Source of the DNA: Phragmites australis
Lineage: Eukaryota > Streptophyta > Magnoliopsida > Poales > Poaceae
Direction: 5' to 3'
NCBI RefSeq assembly: GCF_958298935.1
Contig: NC_084925.1
Location: 12,955,001-13,019,000 of the forward strand
DNA length: 64,000 nt
This document shows positions 34,883-46,939 of the stretch, piece after piece. The notes under the pieces are model-generated. The model was not told the DNA's origin and searched no databases. It was given only the letters and a program-made list of their open reading frames with translations. Numbering within the stretch: position 1 is the first letter of the stretch; every line of letters starts with the position of its first letter. A program made the translations under genes and the position numbers.

Positions 34883-35791
34883 TCAGATGCTCTGGAGATC
34901 AACCGCTAACGAGCCCCAAAACTTCTGCTGGTCTTCGTCTCCTCCATACAGGTGCTCCGCCGTGCTAGATTCTTGGACCATCGGCGGCGGCATCAGGACG
35001 TGATCGACCTGCTCCTGTGTAGATGACACTTCCTCCTCGAACTCCAAGTAGGTCTCTTCATCGGCTTCAAGGAAACCACCAAACAGCGCGATGTCTTCGT
35101 CAGTAAAAACAAGTTGCGCGGGTTCTTGGTCGGTAAGAACAAGCTGTGGGGATTCTTGGTCCGCAGAAGCGCGTGCCGCGCCGTAACCTTCATCGAATGT
35201 CGTCGTCGTCGTCCCAGGACAAGAAATTGCGGAACCACTGTCGGCGGCTGGATCGACGCGCGAGCGCTGAGGCGAGGATTCACCTTGGCAGTCGTCGTCG
35301 TCCGGCATGCGCTTGCGCTTCTGGCCGTGGCCGGTGAAGGAGACGTGGCAGATCCTGAGGGACAGGCAGGGCGGCTTGGTGATGGTGTACTCGTGCATCA
35401 CCCACCCAGTGCTGCCGCCGCCCATGCGCAGGGTAAGGTTGTACTTGCTCCATTTGATCTTCTCACCGCCGACACACAATTCGTAGGGGATGCGCCTCTG
35501 TCCTTTCCACGTCCCCCCGCCGTCGCAGCTGCGATCCTGGCGGGCTCCTTCCTTGGTGTCGCTGGTGCGGACGCAGAAGTAGGCCTCGTCGTCGTCGGCC
35601 AGGTGGTGGCGCTCGAAGAGCTTCCAGGGAAGCGTGCTGGCCGCCGTGTCGTCATCGACGATGACGGCGGGGAACAGGACTGGCTGGCCGCGGGCGCGCG
35701 GCAGCAGGTAGAACTCCACGACCTCCTCGTCATCGGGGCTGAACTTTACACCGCACGGCAGCCCTAGGATCTTCGCCGCCTTTGCTGACAT
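34883..35791 (-). CDS. NAC-domain transcription factor
   Basis: Intact single-exon ORF of 302 residues, ATG at 35791, TGA at 34883. NAC proteins are plant nuclear transcription factors. Residues about 10-145 form a NAC domain: subdomain A reads LPCGVKFSPDDEEVVEFYLL, then PWKLFERHHL (B), a shortened subdomain C with AYFCVRTSDTKEG and GGTWKGQRR in place of the usual GYWKATG stretch, and KWSKYNLTLRMGGGSTGWVM followed by HEYTI (D). A basic QKRKRMPDDDD just after it may be a nuclear localisation signal. The C-terminal half is acidic (LVFTDEDIALFGGFLEADEE), fitting an activation region. The divergent subdomain C and lack of introns suggest a fast-evolving, grass-expanded NAC subgroup (inference). 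It converges on TypA. Target genes cannot be read from sequence. Confidence 0.9.
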   Translation of the reverse strand: MSAKAAKILGLPCGVKFSPDDEEVVEFYLLPRARGQPVLFPAVIVDDDTAASTLPWKLFERHHLADDDEAYFCVRTSDTKEGARQDRSCDGGGTWKGQRRIPYELCVGGEKIKWSKYNLTLRMGGGSTGWVMHEYTITKPPCLSLRICHVSFTGHGQKRKRMPDDDDCQGESSPQRSRVDPAADSGSAISCPGTTTTTFDEGYGAARASADQESPQLVLTDQEPAQLVFTDEDIALFGGFLEADEETYLEFEEEVSSTQEQVDHVLMPPPMVQESSTAEHLYGGDEDQQKFWGSLAVDLQSI

Positions 35792-35885
35792 GGTGGTTCT
35801 TGGTCTCGGAGAGAATGAGATCGAGAGACCAGTGGGGGAGATAGGGGTGTGGGTTGCGTGGGTTGCCTCGGAAGAAAGTGTGGGG

Positions 35886-35892
35886 ATTTATA
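35886..35892 (-). promoter_or_regulatory. TATA box of the NAC gene
   Basis: The minus strand reads CGCCTATAAATCCCC about 95 bp upstream of the ATG, giving a predicted 5' UTR of roughly 65 nt. This supports the chosen start codon. Confidence 0.65.
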
Positions 35893-36379
35893 GGCGACGC
35901 CAGCAAGAGGCATCGCTGTGGATCCGCGCGAATCCGAAAAATCGTGTATTTCGTAGGGGAATTGACGAAGCTCTGCTGATTTGGAAAGTTCGGAGACTGC
36001 TTCTTTGATTTTCGGTAGTCGCGTTATTATACCGAAATTAAGCGCAGTTGTAGAAATATGGAGCGCTATGTCAGGAGCATTCTCATCATAGGTACCATCC
36101 GATCTTAGCTAGGTCTTCCGAGAGTGGAACTGTCGATGGATCTTCTAGTATTGGTGGCTGCTGATTTGGATCATAAATTTCGGCATCAAACTGACGCTGG
36201 TGGGAACATTCTCATCGTACGTACCATTCACGGCATTTGCAATATCACCTTCATCTCTTGGTGTGGAGTTGGAGCTGCAAGAGCTCGTGGTTTAAATCAA
36301 CAGATTATTGGTAGTTCTCAATTGATTAGTCTTCATCGATTGGTTGGTCCTTAATGTAAGAAATATTATCAATTGATTG
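35893..36379. other. NAC upstream region, no other gene
   Basis: The promoter side of the NAC gene. A short imperfect duplication of GGAGCATTCTCATCATAGG (36074) recurs as GGAACATTCTCATCGTACG (36207). Nothing else recognised. Confidence 0.4.
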
Positions 36380-36394
36380 GTCTTCATCAAACTT

Positions 36395-36521
36395 AAAAAA
36401 AAAAAGAGCACCGCGGGGGGAGGACGCCCTCCGGGATTTCATTAAGCGGGCGAGGCACTCGAACGCTAGCCGGTAAGGTTGCGACCGTGCGCCCCTACTG
36501 TTGCACCAGCAAGACCTTCTT
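36395..36521 (-). mobile_element. Short T-tailed tRNA-derived SINE
   Basis: Flanked by a perfect 15-bp duplication GTCTTCATCAAACTT (36380-36394, 36522-36536). On the minus strand a B-box-like GCGTTCGAGTGCC sits in the body and the element ends in about eleven T. At 127 bp it is close to the size of grass p-SINE1-type elements. It differs from the 30018 SINE. Confidence 0.75.
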
Positions 36522-36609
36522 GTCTTCATCAAACTTTGATCTTACATCTTGAGGAGTATTAACATATACCTTGCACCTAATAACATTTGGTGCTCTAAGG
36601 GATGCCTTT

Positions 36610-37480
36610 TGTAACACCTGTATTTTACCCATTAAATTTTACTAAAAATTTGATTTTTTTAAAAATTTTCAACAAATCAAATAAGAGTTAGATTGGGCAA
36701 AATACTTTGAATAGGAATAAAAATTGAAAATTGAAAATATACTCAAACCAAATCATAATGCATTTAAGAGTTTTAAAATTTGTTTGATTTGAAGATTCGA
36801 GTTCAAACTTGAATTCAGTTTAAATTTGAACTTCTCGCTTTCTAGAATAAGCTTAAACAATTCCAAACCTCCAGACTTTCCACAAGCTGAATTCCCTTCC
36901 CTTCTCTTTTCGGCCCGTCCGTCGACACCCCTCCGCCCACAAGGCCACAACGCTTCATCCCAACTCCAACCCATCCCGCATTGTACAATGCCAGCCGCTG
37001 ACTTGTTGAGCCCACCTCCCCTTTCTCCCTCCCCTGGATGCCCGCGGCCACCATACCACTTGGTTGCAGGCTTCATACAAAAACCCTCACAGCCAACTAC
37101 TTAGCCATCCAAGGGTGGCCGCATAAGCCACTTTGCAGGCTCTGTCTTTAGGAACCTAAAACCCTAAACCACCTTTGCAAGGATTCTGTCTGCATGAAAC
37201 AAGTTTGGGAATTGATTCCCGGGTGGTGCAGTTTGCATATACCAAACCACCAGGATTCAACCAATGGCATAAACAATCGGTGGGATAGAGCCTTGAGCTA
37301 TTAAGTGAAGCCTTAATATATACCATGCTGGAATGTTTGGAAAGAGAGAAATCGTCAAAATTTTCAGGTCAGGTGCATGATAATCAACAGGTCATTTTTC
37401 TCGTCAAGGAGTATATAAATCAAATGAATCTAGTGTTAACTCAATTATCTCAAATTATATATATAGCCTAAGGGTATGAT
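36610..37480 (+). mobile_element. LTR-like sequence starting TGTAACACC
   Basis: Begins TGTAACACCTGTATTTTACC, a start common in grass gypsy LTRs, followed by an AT-rich then C-rich section ending in AAACCCTAAACC near 37160. No partner LTR was found and the right boundary is uncertain. No gene in this stretch. Confidence 0.45.
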
Positions 37481-39830
37481 TGTTTGCCCCGTGGATTTTG
37501 CCCTCATGGGTTGTATATGCAGGCCAAGGGGAAACATGCTGAGTTGCATCATATTTGTTAAAAAGAATAGTGTTTGGTTGATTGTTGTCTTGACAGACTG
37601 AGTTGAGTTTTTATTTGGTTGACCGAATTTGAAGTCGCATGAGATGATGAAAGAATTGAGATTGTGATTGGTTGCTCGTATAAAAGTGATTTTATGACAC
37701 TAACGCATGGTCCAACCTACATGAGCGGATGCAGGGTGGACACAGACAGACCCTAATAGCATGAACACGTGATCATGACATAGATGACTTTTAGAAAAAT
37801 CTATCTATGATATTGTCTATAAAATCTGTAAACCAACATAACACTTATCACAGAGCAAAAGTGCATTGAGGGGGTAAACCAACATAGCCATGACACATTA
37901 AGCCAATCACATCTATTAGGGAGATAACAACAAGCAGGATTCAACAATTGAATCAACTGGCCACTAGATTAGGCAACAGAGGGCTCATATGCGCCGGCCA
38001 AATGCATAGCACAATAGCCAAACATAAACAGAACAAAAGACCATAACAATCGAGCCATGAGCAAGGCACCACGACGAGTACAACAGAGACCATGGCAACA
38101 CATAGCCAGTGCGGCATACGCAGTGACAACCAAGCTCGGATCAATAGGTGCGACATAGACAGGAGCACACACGGCCGGCTAGCACATTAGTAAGCACGAC
38201 AGCAACTCAACCACATGGAGGCACACACGCACGGTGGTGCTCAGACGCCCAGCTATCATTCTAGCGGCTCTTTGACTCCCAGCTGGTGGCACATGACATT
38301 GCAGAAGGAAAAAAAGGGGTAGTGAACACACGTGCACATGCCAGCCGCATGCCCACCTCCACAGTCACGGCATGAACACCGGCTGAAGCTCATCCACATC
38401 AAAAGCACCAACGGCAACCACATTGACCCGAGCACCTATCCACGGCCATGGCAACAAGACCGACCGACTTAGAGAACAAAAGAGCAGCCGGCCACCATAT
38501 CAAAGCACGGCGCCACTTCCACGGTCGCAGCAACGAGGCCGGCCGGATCACAAGAACAAAAGACAGCTGAACCAAATCACAGTATGACATCACTTCCACG
38601 GTCGCGGCAACGAGGCTAACCCAATCACAAGAACAAAAACAGCCAAACCAAATCACAGCACGACACCACCTATGAGCACAGCACGGCATGGAGGCCGGCC
38701 GGCCAAGAGCACCCGCGAGGATGGCGCGGCACGGAGGCCAGCTGGCCAAATCCACAGCAGAAGGCTTCATTGGAGGGGAGGAAAGGGTAGAGGGAAGCTC
38801 AAATTAAGAACCCACCACATCGGGTATCTCCGGTGACAACCATTGGCAGTGACTCCGGCTTCTCTCTCTTTCTCTAGATGGATTTTCTCTCTTCTCTCCC
38901 TTTCATCTCTCGCTCTCTAGCTCTCTCTCTCTCTAGCTCTCTCTAATCCGGTCCCCCTCACCACGAGCACCCCTCCCCGAACTATATAGCCGGTGTCTAG
39001 GGTTCCCACATGGCAAAAACAGACTGAGGCCGTTCGGATTTGGGGGAAGGATAAGAATGGGGAGGAGATTAGTACGGGAAGGGATGAGGACGAGAGCCCA
39101 CAGCTTGGAGAGAGAGCGGCACGGCTCAGGAGCACAGCGCGAGTGCGATCGAGGTGTGTGCTCGGGCGCTAGGCCCAGGGAGTAGAGGGAAGGGGGAAAG
39201 GAGAAGGGGAGCAGGTCGGCTTGGCCGATGGCGCGGCACGGGAGCACAGGTGAGGCAGCCGAGTGCAAGGGGAGGCAGCACAGGTGAGAGAGAGGCGCCG
39301 CATGCAATGGGAGGAGGAAGAGGGCACAGGAGCTGGATGGCTCGGACACGTAGGGCAGCCAAGCCGGTTGGAGAGGCAGCGCGTTCAGAGGAGAGGCAGC
39401 ACGCGTGAGGAGGAGGAGACACAGGAGCCAGTTGGGCGCCCTAGGGCAGCCAATCAGCGTGGAGACAAGGAGGCTATGGGCTAGGCCGAGCCGGCCTGGC
39501 TTGTTGTAAGGGAAAAAGGAGCCGGGCTGACCGACGAAGCAAAAGGCCATCCGAGCCTTTTTCTCTTTTTTTCTTTTTTTATGTATGTGTATGTACGCTG
39601 GTGCAGATATACCACAAAATGACGTTGTACAAATGCCCCCCCATCAAGTTGAGCTCGTGCGAGAGAAAGGAGCGAGAGCTCGACTTGGTGCACATAAACT
39701 TGAAGGAATATATAGCTGTCGAGTATCACCTCGGAGCTTTTTCACTACATCTGCTTTGCAGAGCCAACCATTGATGATCATCTTTAACTTATGGTGGAAA
39801 GATGCAACACTCCTCAAAAGAAATATATCA
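37481..39830. other. Repeat-like region, GC-rich in the right half, no gene
   Basis: 37.9-38.8 kb has CGGC-rich sequence with recurrent ACCAAATCACAGCACGAC-type phrases about 70 bp apart (38575, 38650). 38860-38945 is a CT microsatellite region. On the minus strand GGCTATATAGTTCGG (about 38974-38988) is TATA-like, so part is probably an LTR reading minus. The long overlapping open frames at 38.9-39.5 kb have no domain and look compositional. Confidence 0.4.
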
Positions 39831-39831
39831 A

Positions 39832-40232
39832 CTCTACTGTGACCTTGGGAGGTGCCAGCCAGTTTCGTCGAAAAGGGTTTGACTCCACTGCGACCTTGGG
39901 AGGTGCCAGCCAGCGTTGTCATAAAAGACAGAGGACCCCACTACGACCTTAGGAGGTGTTAGCCAGTAAGGACCTCTTAAGAGAGATTTTGTCAACTCTA
40001 TTGCGACCTTGTAGCAGCCACGATACCAACCAATAGGGTTGAAGGGTTTCACAGCTCCATACGAACCGCACTGGCACGCTTCATTGCTCCTAATAGTCCT
40101 CAGTTGTGGCGAAACTTGGCGCCACTTCCAAGGGGATCCTCGATTCTACTGCGACCTTGGGAGGTGCCAGCCAGTGTTGTCGAAGAAACAATTAACTCCA
40201 CTGCAACCTTGGAAGGTGCCAGCTAGTGAAGG
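39832..40232. repeat. ~53-bp minisatellite
   Basis: Diverged copies of a unit containing ACTGCGACCTTGGGAGGTGC start near 39832, 39883, 39937, 39996, 40144 and 40197, with decayed copies between. It lies between the integrase end and the presumed 3' LTR of the minus Tat element. Tandem repeats in that 3' untranslated position are known for Tat/Ogre elements. Confidence 0.85.
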
Positions 40233-41391
40233 TGAAAATTTCATAGATCCGTAGACACAAAGATGGTGTCCTTCTCTACTTCATCAAGCTATAATAGCTA
40301 TGAGAAAAATGGTTAATGATAATAAAAGGGAAAATGCATACTAATAACCATGTTTGATGCATTTAATGTTTTGAAATATGGGCTTTTCTTATGTCACTGA
40401 GCTATGAAGTGAACCCAAGATACGGCCACAAGAGACTCTTTCCTCCGGAGACGATGAAGAGTCATGATAAATGAATTTAATTGTATGACACTTGAGTGTA
40501 CATGTGAAGAACACATGCTTGAAAGTGCTTCTGAAATGATGGGAGTTCCCCAAAACTACCTTCTTGGCTAGAGCACACTGATACCTGTACTTTCTGGAGG
40601 CCGTATTTGTGGGTGGCACGGATCAAAGATGGGTAGGAAGCAAGCTGTGTCATTGTTGCCTTCATTTTTTGCGATGGTGGTGAATGATGGTCACTCGCCG
40701 GCATTCGCAGTTTACGTGCCACCTATTGATGGTGGCTTTACTTGCACATTGTTGGTTCTTCTCCATTAACATTGGGAGGGCTTTGACTTGGTGACCCCTT
40801 AGATTTGGTGTTTTGAACTTGATTGACCTTCATCGGATCTTTGAATTTGCTTGAGCTTGAGCTTGATCTTGGGATTGTGAATGCCTTTGAGATTCCACAA
40901 TCCACACTCTGTGGTACTAAACCTCCCAGACAACTTTTGTGTAACAAGACCCTTGTTTCTATCATGCTGGGGTGGCAAGAAGCTGCACACATACCCATGA
41001 CTTGTGTCGGGAAGGTAACCCTCTCTTGCTCTTTTCCTATAGTCATCCCTGGGTGAATTGATGATGGGGTGGAAGAGTATAGGGTTGCCAAACGGCTGGT
41101 CGCTTCAGAGATAGAATGAGTCAACCTCGACGCCCAAGTGTAGATAGAGGAACATGTGTCTTCTGTGCAGCGTGTGTTCATTATCACAGCTCAAAACCAC
41201 CACAATACTTTGTACATCTCCGGAAGTGAGTCCTGCAAGTAGCCATATCCTGAAATCGCAGCTCAGCGACGGGTAGAAAAGCCATGAGTATTGTTGGGTG
41301 GATCGACACCCTTTATTTATGAAAAACAACATGTAATGAGCCTCGGAGTTCTTCCTTTTCAATATTAATCCAAGAGGAATGGAGGACATAT
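40233..41391. other. Retroelement 3' region, no recognisable domain
   Basis: Minus open frames 40477-40722 and 40738-41187 contain Ser-rich sequence (AFTIPRSSSSSSKFKDPMK) without a domain I recognise. They may be decayed untranslated or extra-ORF sequence of the Tat element. Confidence 0.35.
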
Positions 41392-44300
41392 TTAAGCAAA
41401 ATACTTTTTGAGAAAACAACCATTAATAGGATGCATCGGACGAACGCCCGCCTGGTTAATGAGCTGATAGGCACCTCCATCATAAACCTGTTCTACAACG
41501 TAGGGCCCCTCCCACTTTGGCTTAAGTTTACCTTTGCTTTTTCCAGTGAGTACGATTGGGCACCTCAAAACAAATACGAATTTGTCCTTCCTAAATACAC
41601 GAAGTTTGACAAGCTTGTCATACACTCGGATTATGTTCTGCCTATAGAACTAAAGATTTTGGAGGGCCTTGAGGCGCTCTTCTTCAAGGGCATCCAATTC
41701 TTGGAGCCGAAGGTGAACCCTTTCATCTTGTGTAATCTCATTATGCATGGCAACCTAGAGCACCGGAAGCTCCGGATCAAGTGGTAAAACAGCTTATGTG
41801 CCGAAGACAAGCGAGTAGGGCGTTGACTGCATGAGGGGTACGAACAGTAACCCGATACGCCCATAATGCTTCAAAGAGACGGTCATGCTAATCCCTCTTG
41901 TGCTTTGTGACTGTGTTTTTCAGAATGCCCACAATGATCTTATTAAATGCTTTAGCCAATCCGTTGGCTTGAGGGTAGTACCCTGTGGAATAGTTCCACT
42001 AAATTTTGTACTTTTCAGCTAACTTATAGATCTTACTTGACTTGAAAGACAATCCGTTGTCGAAGGTGATACGGTGAGGAACTCCGAAACGGTATATGAT
42101 GTTACGCTTGAGGAAGTTGATGACATTGTTGGATTTCACCCCCCTCAAAGGAATTGCTTCCGCCCACATAGAGAAGTAATCAGTGGCGGCAAGAATGAAC
42201 TGCTACCCTTTAGAAAAGGGCGGCCTGATTTTGCCGATTATGTCGATACCCTAGACGTCGAAGGGCCAAGAGGGTACAGTCGGGTGTAAAGGAACTGGGG
42301 GACGATGCTTGAAGTCCTCGTGTCTTTGGCAGTCGTAGCAAGACCGTGCCACTTGAATACAATCAGTTATCATACCGAGCCAATAGCCTCCTGAAAGCTT
42401 TAGGTTGTGATACATCTTTGGTCCACTCTGATGACCACCGCAAACACCGGTGTGTACTTCTTTCAAGGCTTTATCTGCCTCGCTTTGGGACAAGCATCGA
42501 AGAGGTATCTCATGCCCATAAGAGCGTCGATACAGGATTCCTGCTTTGTATATGTATGAGGGGAGTCGCCTTTGCAATTAGCTCTTGCGACAGGGTCACT
42601 TGGCAGACCACCATGTTTGAAATAATCCAAGAAAGACTTATGCCAATCTTGTTCATCAACTTCAGTAGTTACCATGGTATTCACTTCGTAGTCTTCAGGA
42701 ACGAGCTCGAGTACAGCTGGTAGAAGCCATCTCTCTTCAACTCTTACTTCCGCTTGCCCATCAGGTAACGCAAGGGTTGCAGCTAGCTTTGCAAGAGCGT
42801 CCGCTGAAGCATTCTTGATTTGAGGGATGTGCCTGGTATGTATGTGCTCACATTTCTCCATGAGCTTGCGAGTGGCTTCCCAATATGGAAACAACTCGGG
42901 CTTGCACACTTCATAGACTCCATTAACCTGCCTCACAATGAGTTGAGAATCTCCGTATGCATAAAGAATGCGTATATCCATAGGGAGTGCGAGAAGCAGC
43001 CCCAAGATGAGGACCTCGTATTCGGCTTCATTGTTGTAGCATTCCTTCTTAAGCAAGGAAAAAAGGAATGGTATAACATTTCTCCTTTGGGGCTCTTGAA
43101 CACTATCCCTGCACTGGCTCTCCTACGAGGAGTCCCATCGGGGTCGGACTCTTGCGTGAAGCGGCATCAAAATAGAGTTCCCATGAAGTCTCCATGTCGA
43201 CTGTGAATACTTCTTCATCAGGTAATTCTGTGACTAAGGGAGAATTATCTGGAACAGGATGCACCTCTAGAAAGTTAGCTAATGCCTACCCTTTGACAGC
43301 TTTATGAGGAACGTACATGATGTCGTACTCCATCATCAATAACGCCTATTTTTCGACCCTACCTATAAGAGCGGGCTGCCTAAGGATGTACTTCACAGGG
43401 TCTGCTCGTGCAATGAGATGGACCTCATGTGCTAACAAATAATGTCGTAGCTTCTTGAGTGCAAAGATTAGCGCTAGACAGAGCTTCTCAATGGAGGGAG
43501 TAATTGCATTTAGCTCCCACCATGGTCCTGCTGATATAGTAGCATGCAACTTCTTTGCCTTCGTCATTAATTTGCTTAAGAAGGGCACCGATGGAAGCGT
43601 GTTGTGCTGCGATGTACAAGATAAGAGGCCGCCCTTTTGATGGGGGCCATCAACTCAGGTGGATGAAGTAGATACTGCTTAATGCCGTCTAAGGCGTTTT
43701 GACATTGCTCGTCCCAAATGAACGGCACACCTTTCTTCATGAGCTTGGAGAAGGGCTGAATTCGCCCGAAAAAATTAGAAATAAAGTGTCTGATGTACGT
43801 TAGCTTTCCCTGCAAAGACTTGAGCTCTTTTAAATTCTCTGGCGGAGGCATCTTAAGGATTGCCTTTATCTTTTTGGGCTCGATCTCAATGTCTCGGTAG
43901 TGCATAATGAAGCCTAGGAAAAAGCCAGATTGTACGACAAAGGCACACTTGAGCGGGTTCATCTTGAGATGGTACTTGCGCAGTCTCTCAAATACGACGC
44001 GCAAATCTTCTTGATGATGCTCACGCTCTTAGGTCTTGACCACCAAATTGTCGATGTAGCATTCTATGGACTGGTGGATGAGGTCATCAAAGATGAACGT
44101 CATAGCGCGCTGGTACGTAGCACCTACATTTTCAAGCCAAAGGGCATTACTGTATAGTAAAAGTTACCTTTTGGGGTCCTGAATGCCGTGTTAATGGCAT
44201 CATGTGGATCCATCCTAATCTGGTTGTAGCCGGAGAACCCGTCCATGAAAGAGAGGGCTCCAAAACCTGTAGTAGCACCAATCACCAATTCAGTGATCGG

Positions 44301-45836
44301 AATAGGGAAGTCGTCCTTTGGGCTAGTGCGATTCAGGTCAAAAGTCTACACAGACCTGGACTTGCCCGTTCTTCTTCATTACCGGTACGATATTAGTGAG
44401 CCATCGAGGATATTGCACCTCTTTGATGAACCCCACTTTAATCAACTTATCAACCTCGGCAATGATGTCATCTTGTAACTCCAGGCGGAAATGCCGCGGA
44501 TGTTGTTTAATGTGACGAAACTGCGGGTCAATTGCTAACTTATGAGTAGCGACATGTGGATCAAGACTCGGCATTTCTTTGTATGACCTTGCAAAAAAAT
44601 CTCATTAATTCATTAAAAATTATTTATAATCTTTACACTCTTCATGTGAGAGCATAGAACTTACAAAAGTGGGGCGAGGATCATCCTCACTCCCGAGATT
44701 AATCTCTAAAACCTCATCCATAGTCTGCTGCCTGCCATCCTCCAACTAATAAGGAGCTAGAGTAGCATTGAGGATTTCTCCATGATGAACTAGCGTTAGT
44801 TCATGTATCTTGGCCAAGAGGTATTGCTCGTCTCTCAAGCCATGTCGGGCGTTAGCCGCAGTGCAGAACGATCGGGGATGATGAGGGACTTCATATATCT
44901 CGCTCAAGTCCTCTTCATCGGATGATGTCTCATCATCATCCTCATGCCCCATTTTTCACCTGGACAAATAGCGTTACATGTGACGACTTCGGGATCATCA
45001 TCATCCTCTCCATCGCTCTCACACGAGGCAAAGGGACGGTGGCTGACTCTGTACCTAGTACGAGGGAGACGACCCTTCTTTACAAGTCGTTCTGACTAGC
45101 TCAACCATTCTTCACACACGTTGGGCGGAGATTGCAATCACTGGATCCTTTGCAACTTGATTCCAGACTTCTTGAGTAAGGGGACCATGCTTGGTGCAAC
45201 CCTCAAAGTCCCAGTAACTTCCTCTTTATCCGCTTCAGGATCTAGAAAATTCAGTACGAGGTTACAACACTGAGTATGTGGAACCTTATAGAAAATGGTC
45301 GGACTTGTGTATCCCTGAGGATCGGGAACAGCTCTGACCTCTAATGGTGTAGCAACTAAAGTGTAAAGTGATGGAAACAGAAGAAGAGGAGAGCTCGAGG
45401 CTACCTTCTCAATTTTGGCGACTATCTTCTTCACTCTCCCTTCTTTATGTTCAAGGGGTGTAGAGTCAGCCACTTCATTGGGCACCTGTAGTGTTTGCGT
45501 GTCGACTGGAGGGGCATTTGTTGGGCCCTCATGCTCTGTCACAAGAGGCTTTTCAGTATTAGCATTATACTCAAAAAGTAATAGGGAAGATGTGCTCCCC
45601 TCATTTTTAGCAGAAGGCACCTCTATCAAGGGCCTTGCTTCTGACCTCATCATAGTATTAGTCGTTAATGATGTTGACAAAGAGGCCTCTAGGTTCCCCA
45701 TAATCAGGGGCGTTGTCGAGGGAAGCGACACGGAGTTCCAACTCCATAACATGCCTGAACTGTCTTCTTTGATCGCCCCCGGTCCTTGTTGTCGTCGAGA
45801 CACGAGAGCGTGTGATTGAGGCCTTCCTCAGCCCCT
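41392..45836 (-). pseudogene. Decayed Tat-type gypsy polyprotein (RT, RNase H x2, integrase)
   Basis: Read on minus, domains come in the Ty3/gypsy order. An unassigned N-terminal ORF (45803-45138, 221 residues) ends KKSGIKLQRIQ. RT starts about 44574 (GFIKEVQYPRWLTNIVPVMK), has a stop at VDF* (near 44340), and its active-site box reads YIDN instead of Y-x-DD (44047-44058). RT continues to 43600. A first RNase H remnant lies at 43588-43346 and a second, archaeal-like RNase H at 43056-42700 (YNNEAEYEVLILGL, AYGDSQLIVRQVNG, NASADALAKLA). An H-H-C-C zinc segment follows at 42560-42400, then the integrase core, where the catalytic Glu is Lys (QANGLAKAFN, codon 41951-41953). The C-terminal piece ends 41395. 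A dual RNase H marks the Tat lineage. Stops and active-site losses make it inactive. Confidence 0.85.
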
Positions 45837-46794
45837 ACTACCGTGAACGTGAGGGAAAGAGCCTTTTTTCCTGGAGCATGGTGTGATTAGAAGCTCCATC
45901 TCAGAACTGGAGGACGTCAGGTCGAGTGTAATCACAACATCCATTGCTAGGGTGGAACGACCCAAAAGTTCCTCTCCACCGGTACTTGGGAAGAAATACT
46001 TGGCATCTGCATGGTTCTTTGTAGTCTCATTACATTTTTGTCTTGGAATATGGTGACTCTCATCAATTTGATTAGTGCACTGAGCTATTCCTTTTTTAGT
46101 ATTTGAACTAGAATAGAAAATGCAAGGAGTAGGCAATTTTGAAGTGCTTCATGCTGCACAAGTTGATTTCTTCTTTGCACTAGTTGCTAGTCTGTGTCTC
46201 TCTGATTCAATGGATAAACAGAGTATTGTACTGTTCTTGTTAGCCACATATGTTGTGCCATTTTTTTATGAGTTCACTCTGAATAAATGTTGCACCAGCT
46301 TTTAGTTAGTTGTTAATTCTAAAAAAAGGAGATAGCAATGCTTGTGGCTTGAATATTTTTTAGAGTACATGTTATGGTCATCAACAGCATGTCCAATGAT
46401 TTATATCTGTTTGTGCGGTCCCTTCGCTGGTGCTTTTCAACAAACTATCCCTTTTTCTATTTAAGCTATCTATCAAGTTTGCTAGTTGGTGTTTATAATG
46501 TGATGTTACTTTGTGAGCTCAAGTCATGTATGATGCATCCAATAGCAAGTTCCTTTGTTTAGGTGCCTTCATGCCTCTGGAAGAATTTTAACTTTGATGA
46601 GATAGCTTAGTTGAGAATATAGATAGTTAGAGATTACATAAATGTTTCTAGTATATAGTATGATCACAAATTCTAGGTTGCATAGTGCTGAATAACTTAC
46701 TTAACCATTGGAGAGCATGTGTCATGTATGTGATTCCTTCCCATATAGAAGTTATATGAGCAAATGATAAAATGAGATAGTTATTTACCATACA
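45837..46794. other. Junction region, no gene supported
   Basis: Sequence between the Tat polyprotein and the recognisable CACTA copy. AT-rich after 46100; short open frames (46120-46305, 46374-46562) have no motif. The left end of the CACTA copy should lie here or have been lost, but no CACTA terminus was found. Confidence 0.4.
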
Positions 46795-46939
46795 TAGGAC
46801 TGCAAAGCTCGACTAGGATGGTTATTACACATGCACATTGCATGCCTTTCTTTTAAGAATTGGAAGGGCGCACTGAATAGAACCTATGTGCAAAAAGTTA
46901 TAACACTAGATTTCAGCCAATGGTCGCAAGTGAAAGGTC

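Noticed and set aside
35114..35767. 217-codon plus open frame opposite the NAC gene
   Set aside because: It is the antisense shadow of the NAC coding region.
38933..39550. 205-codon minus open frame and its plus counterparts
   Set aside because: Low-complexity, GC- and CT-rich sequence with no domain; probably LTR or leader sequence.
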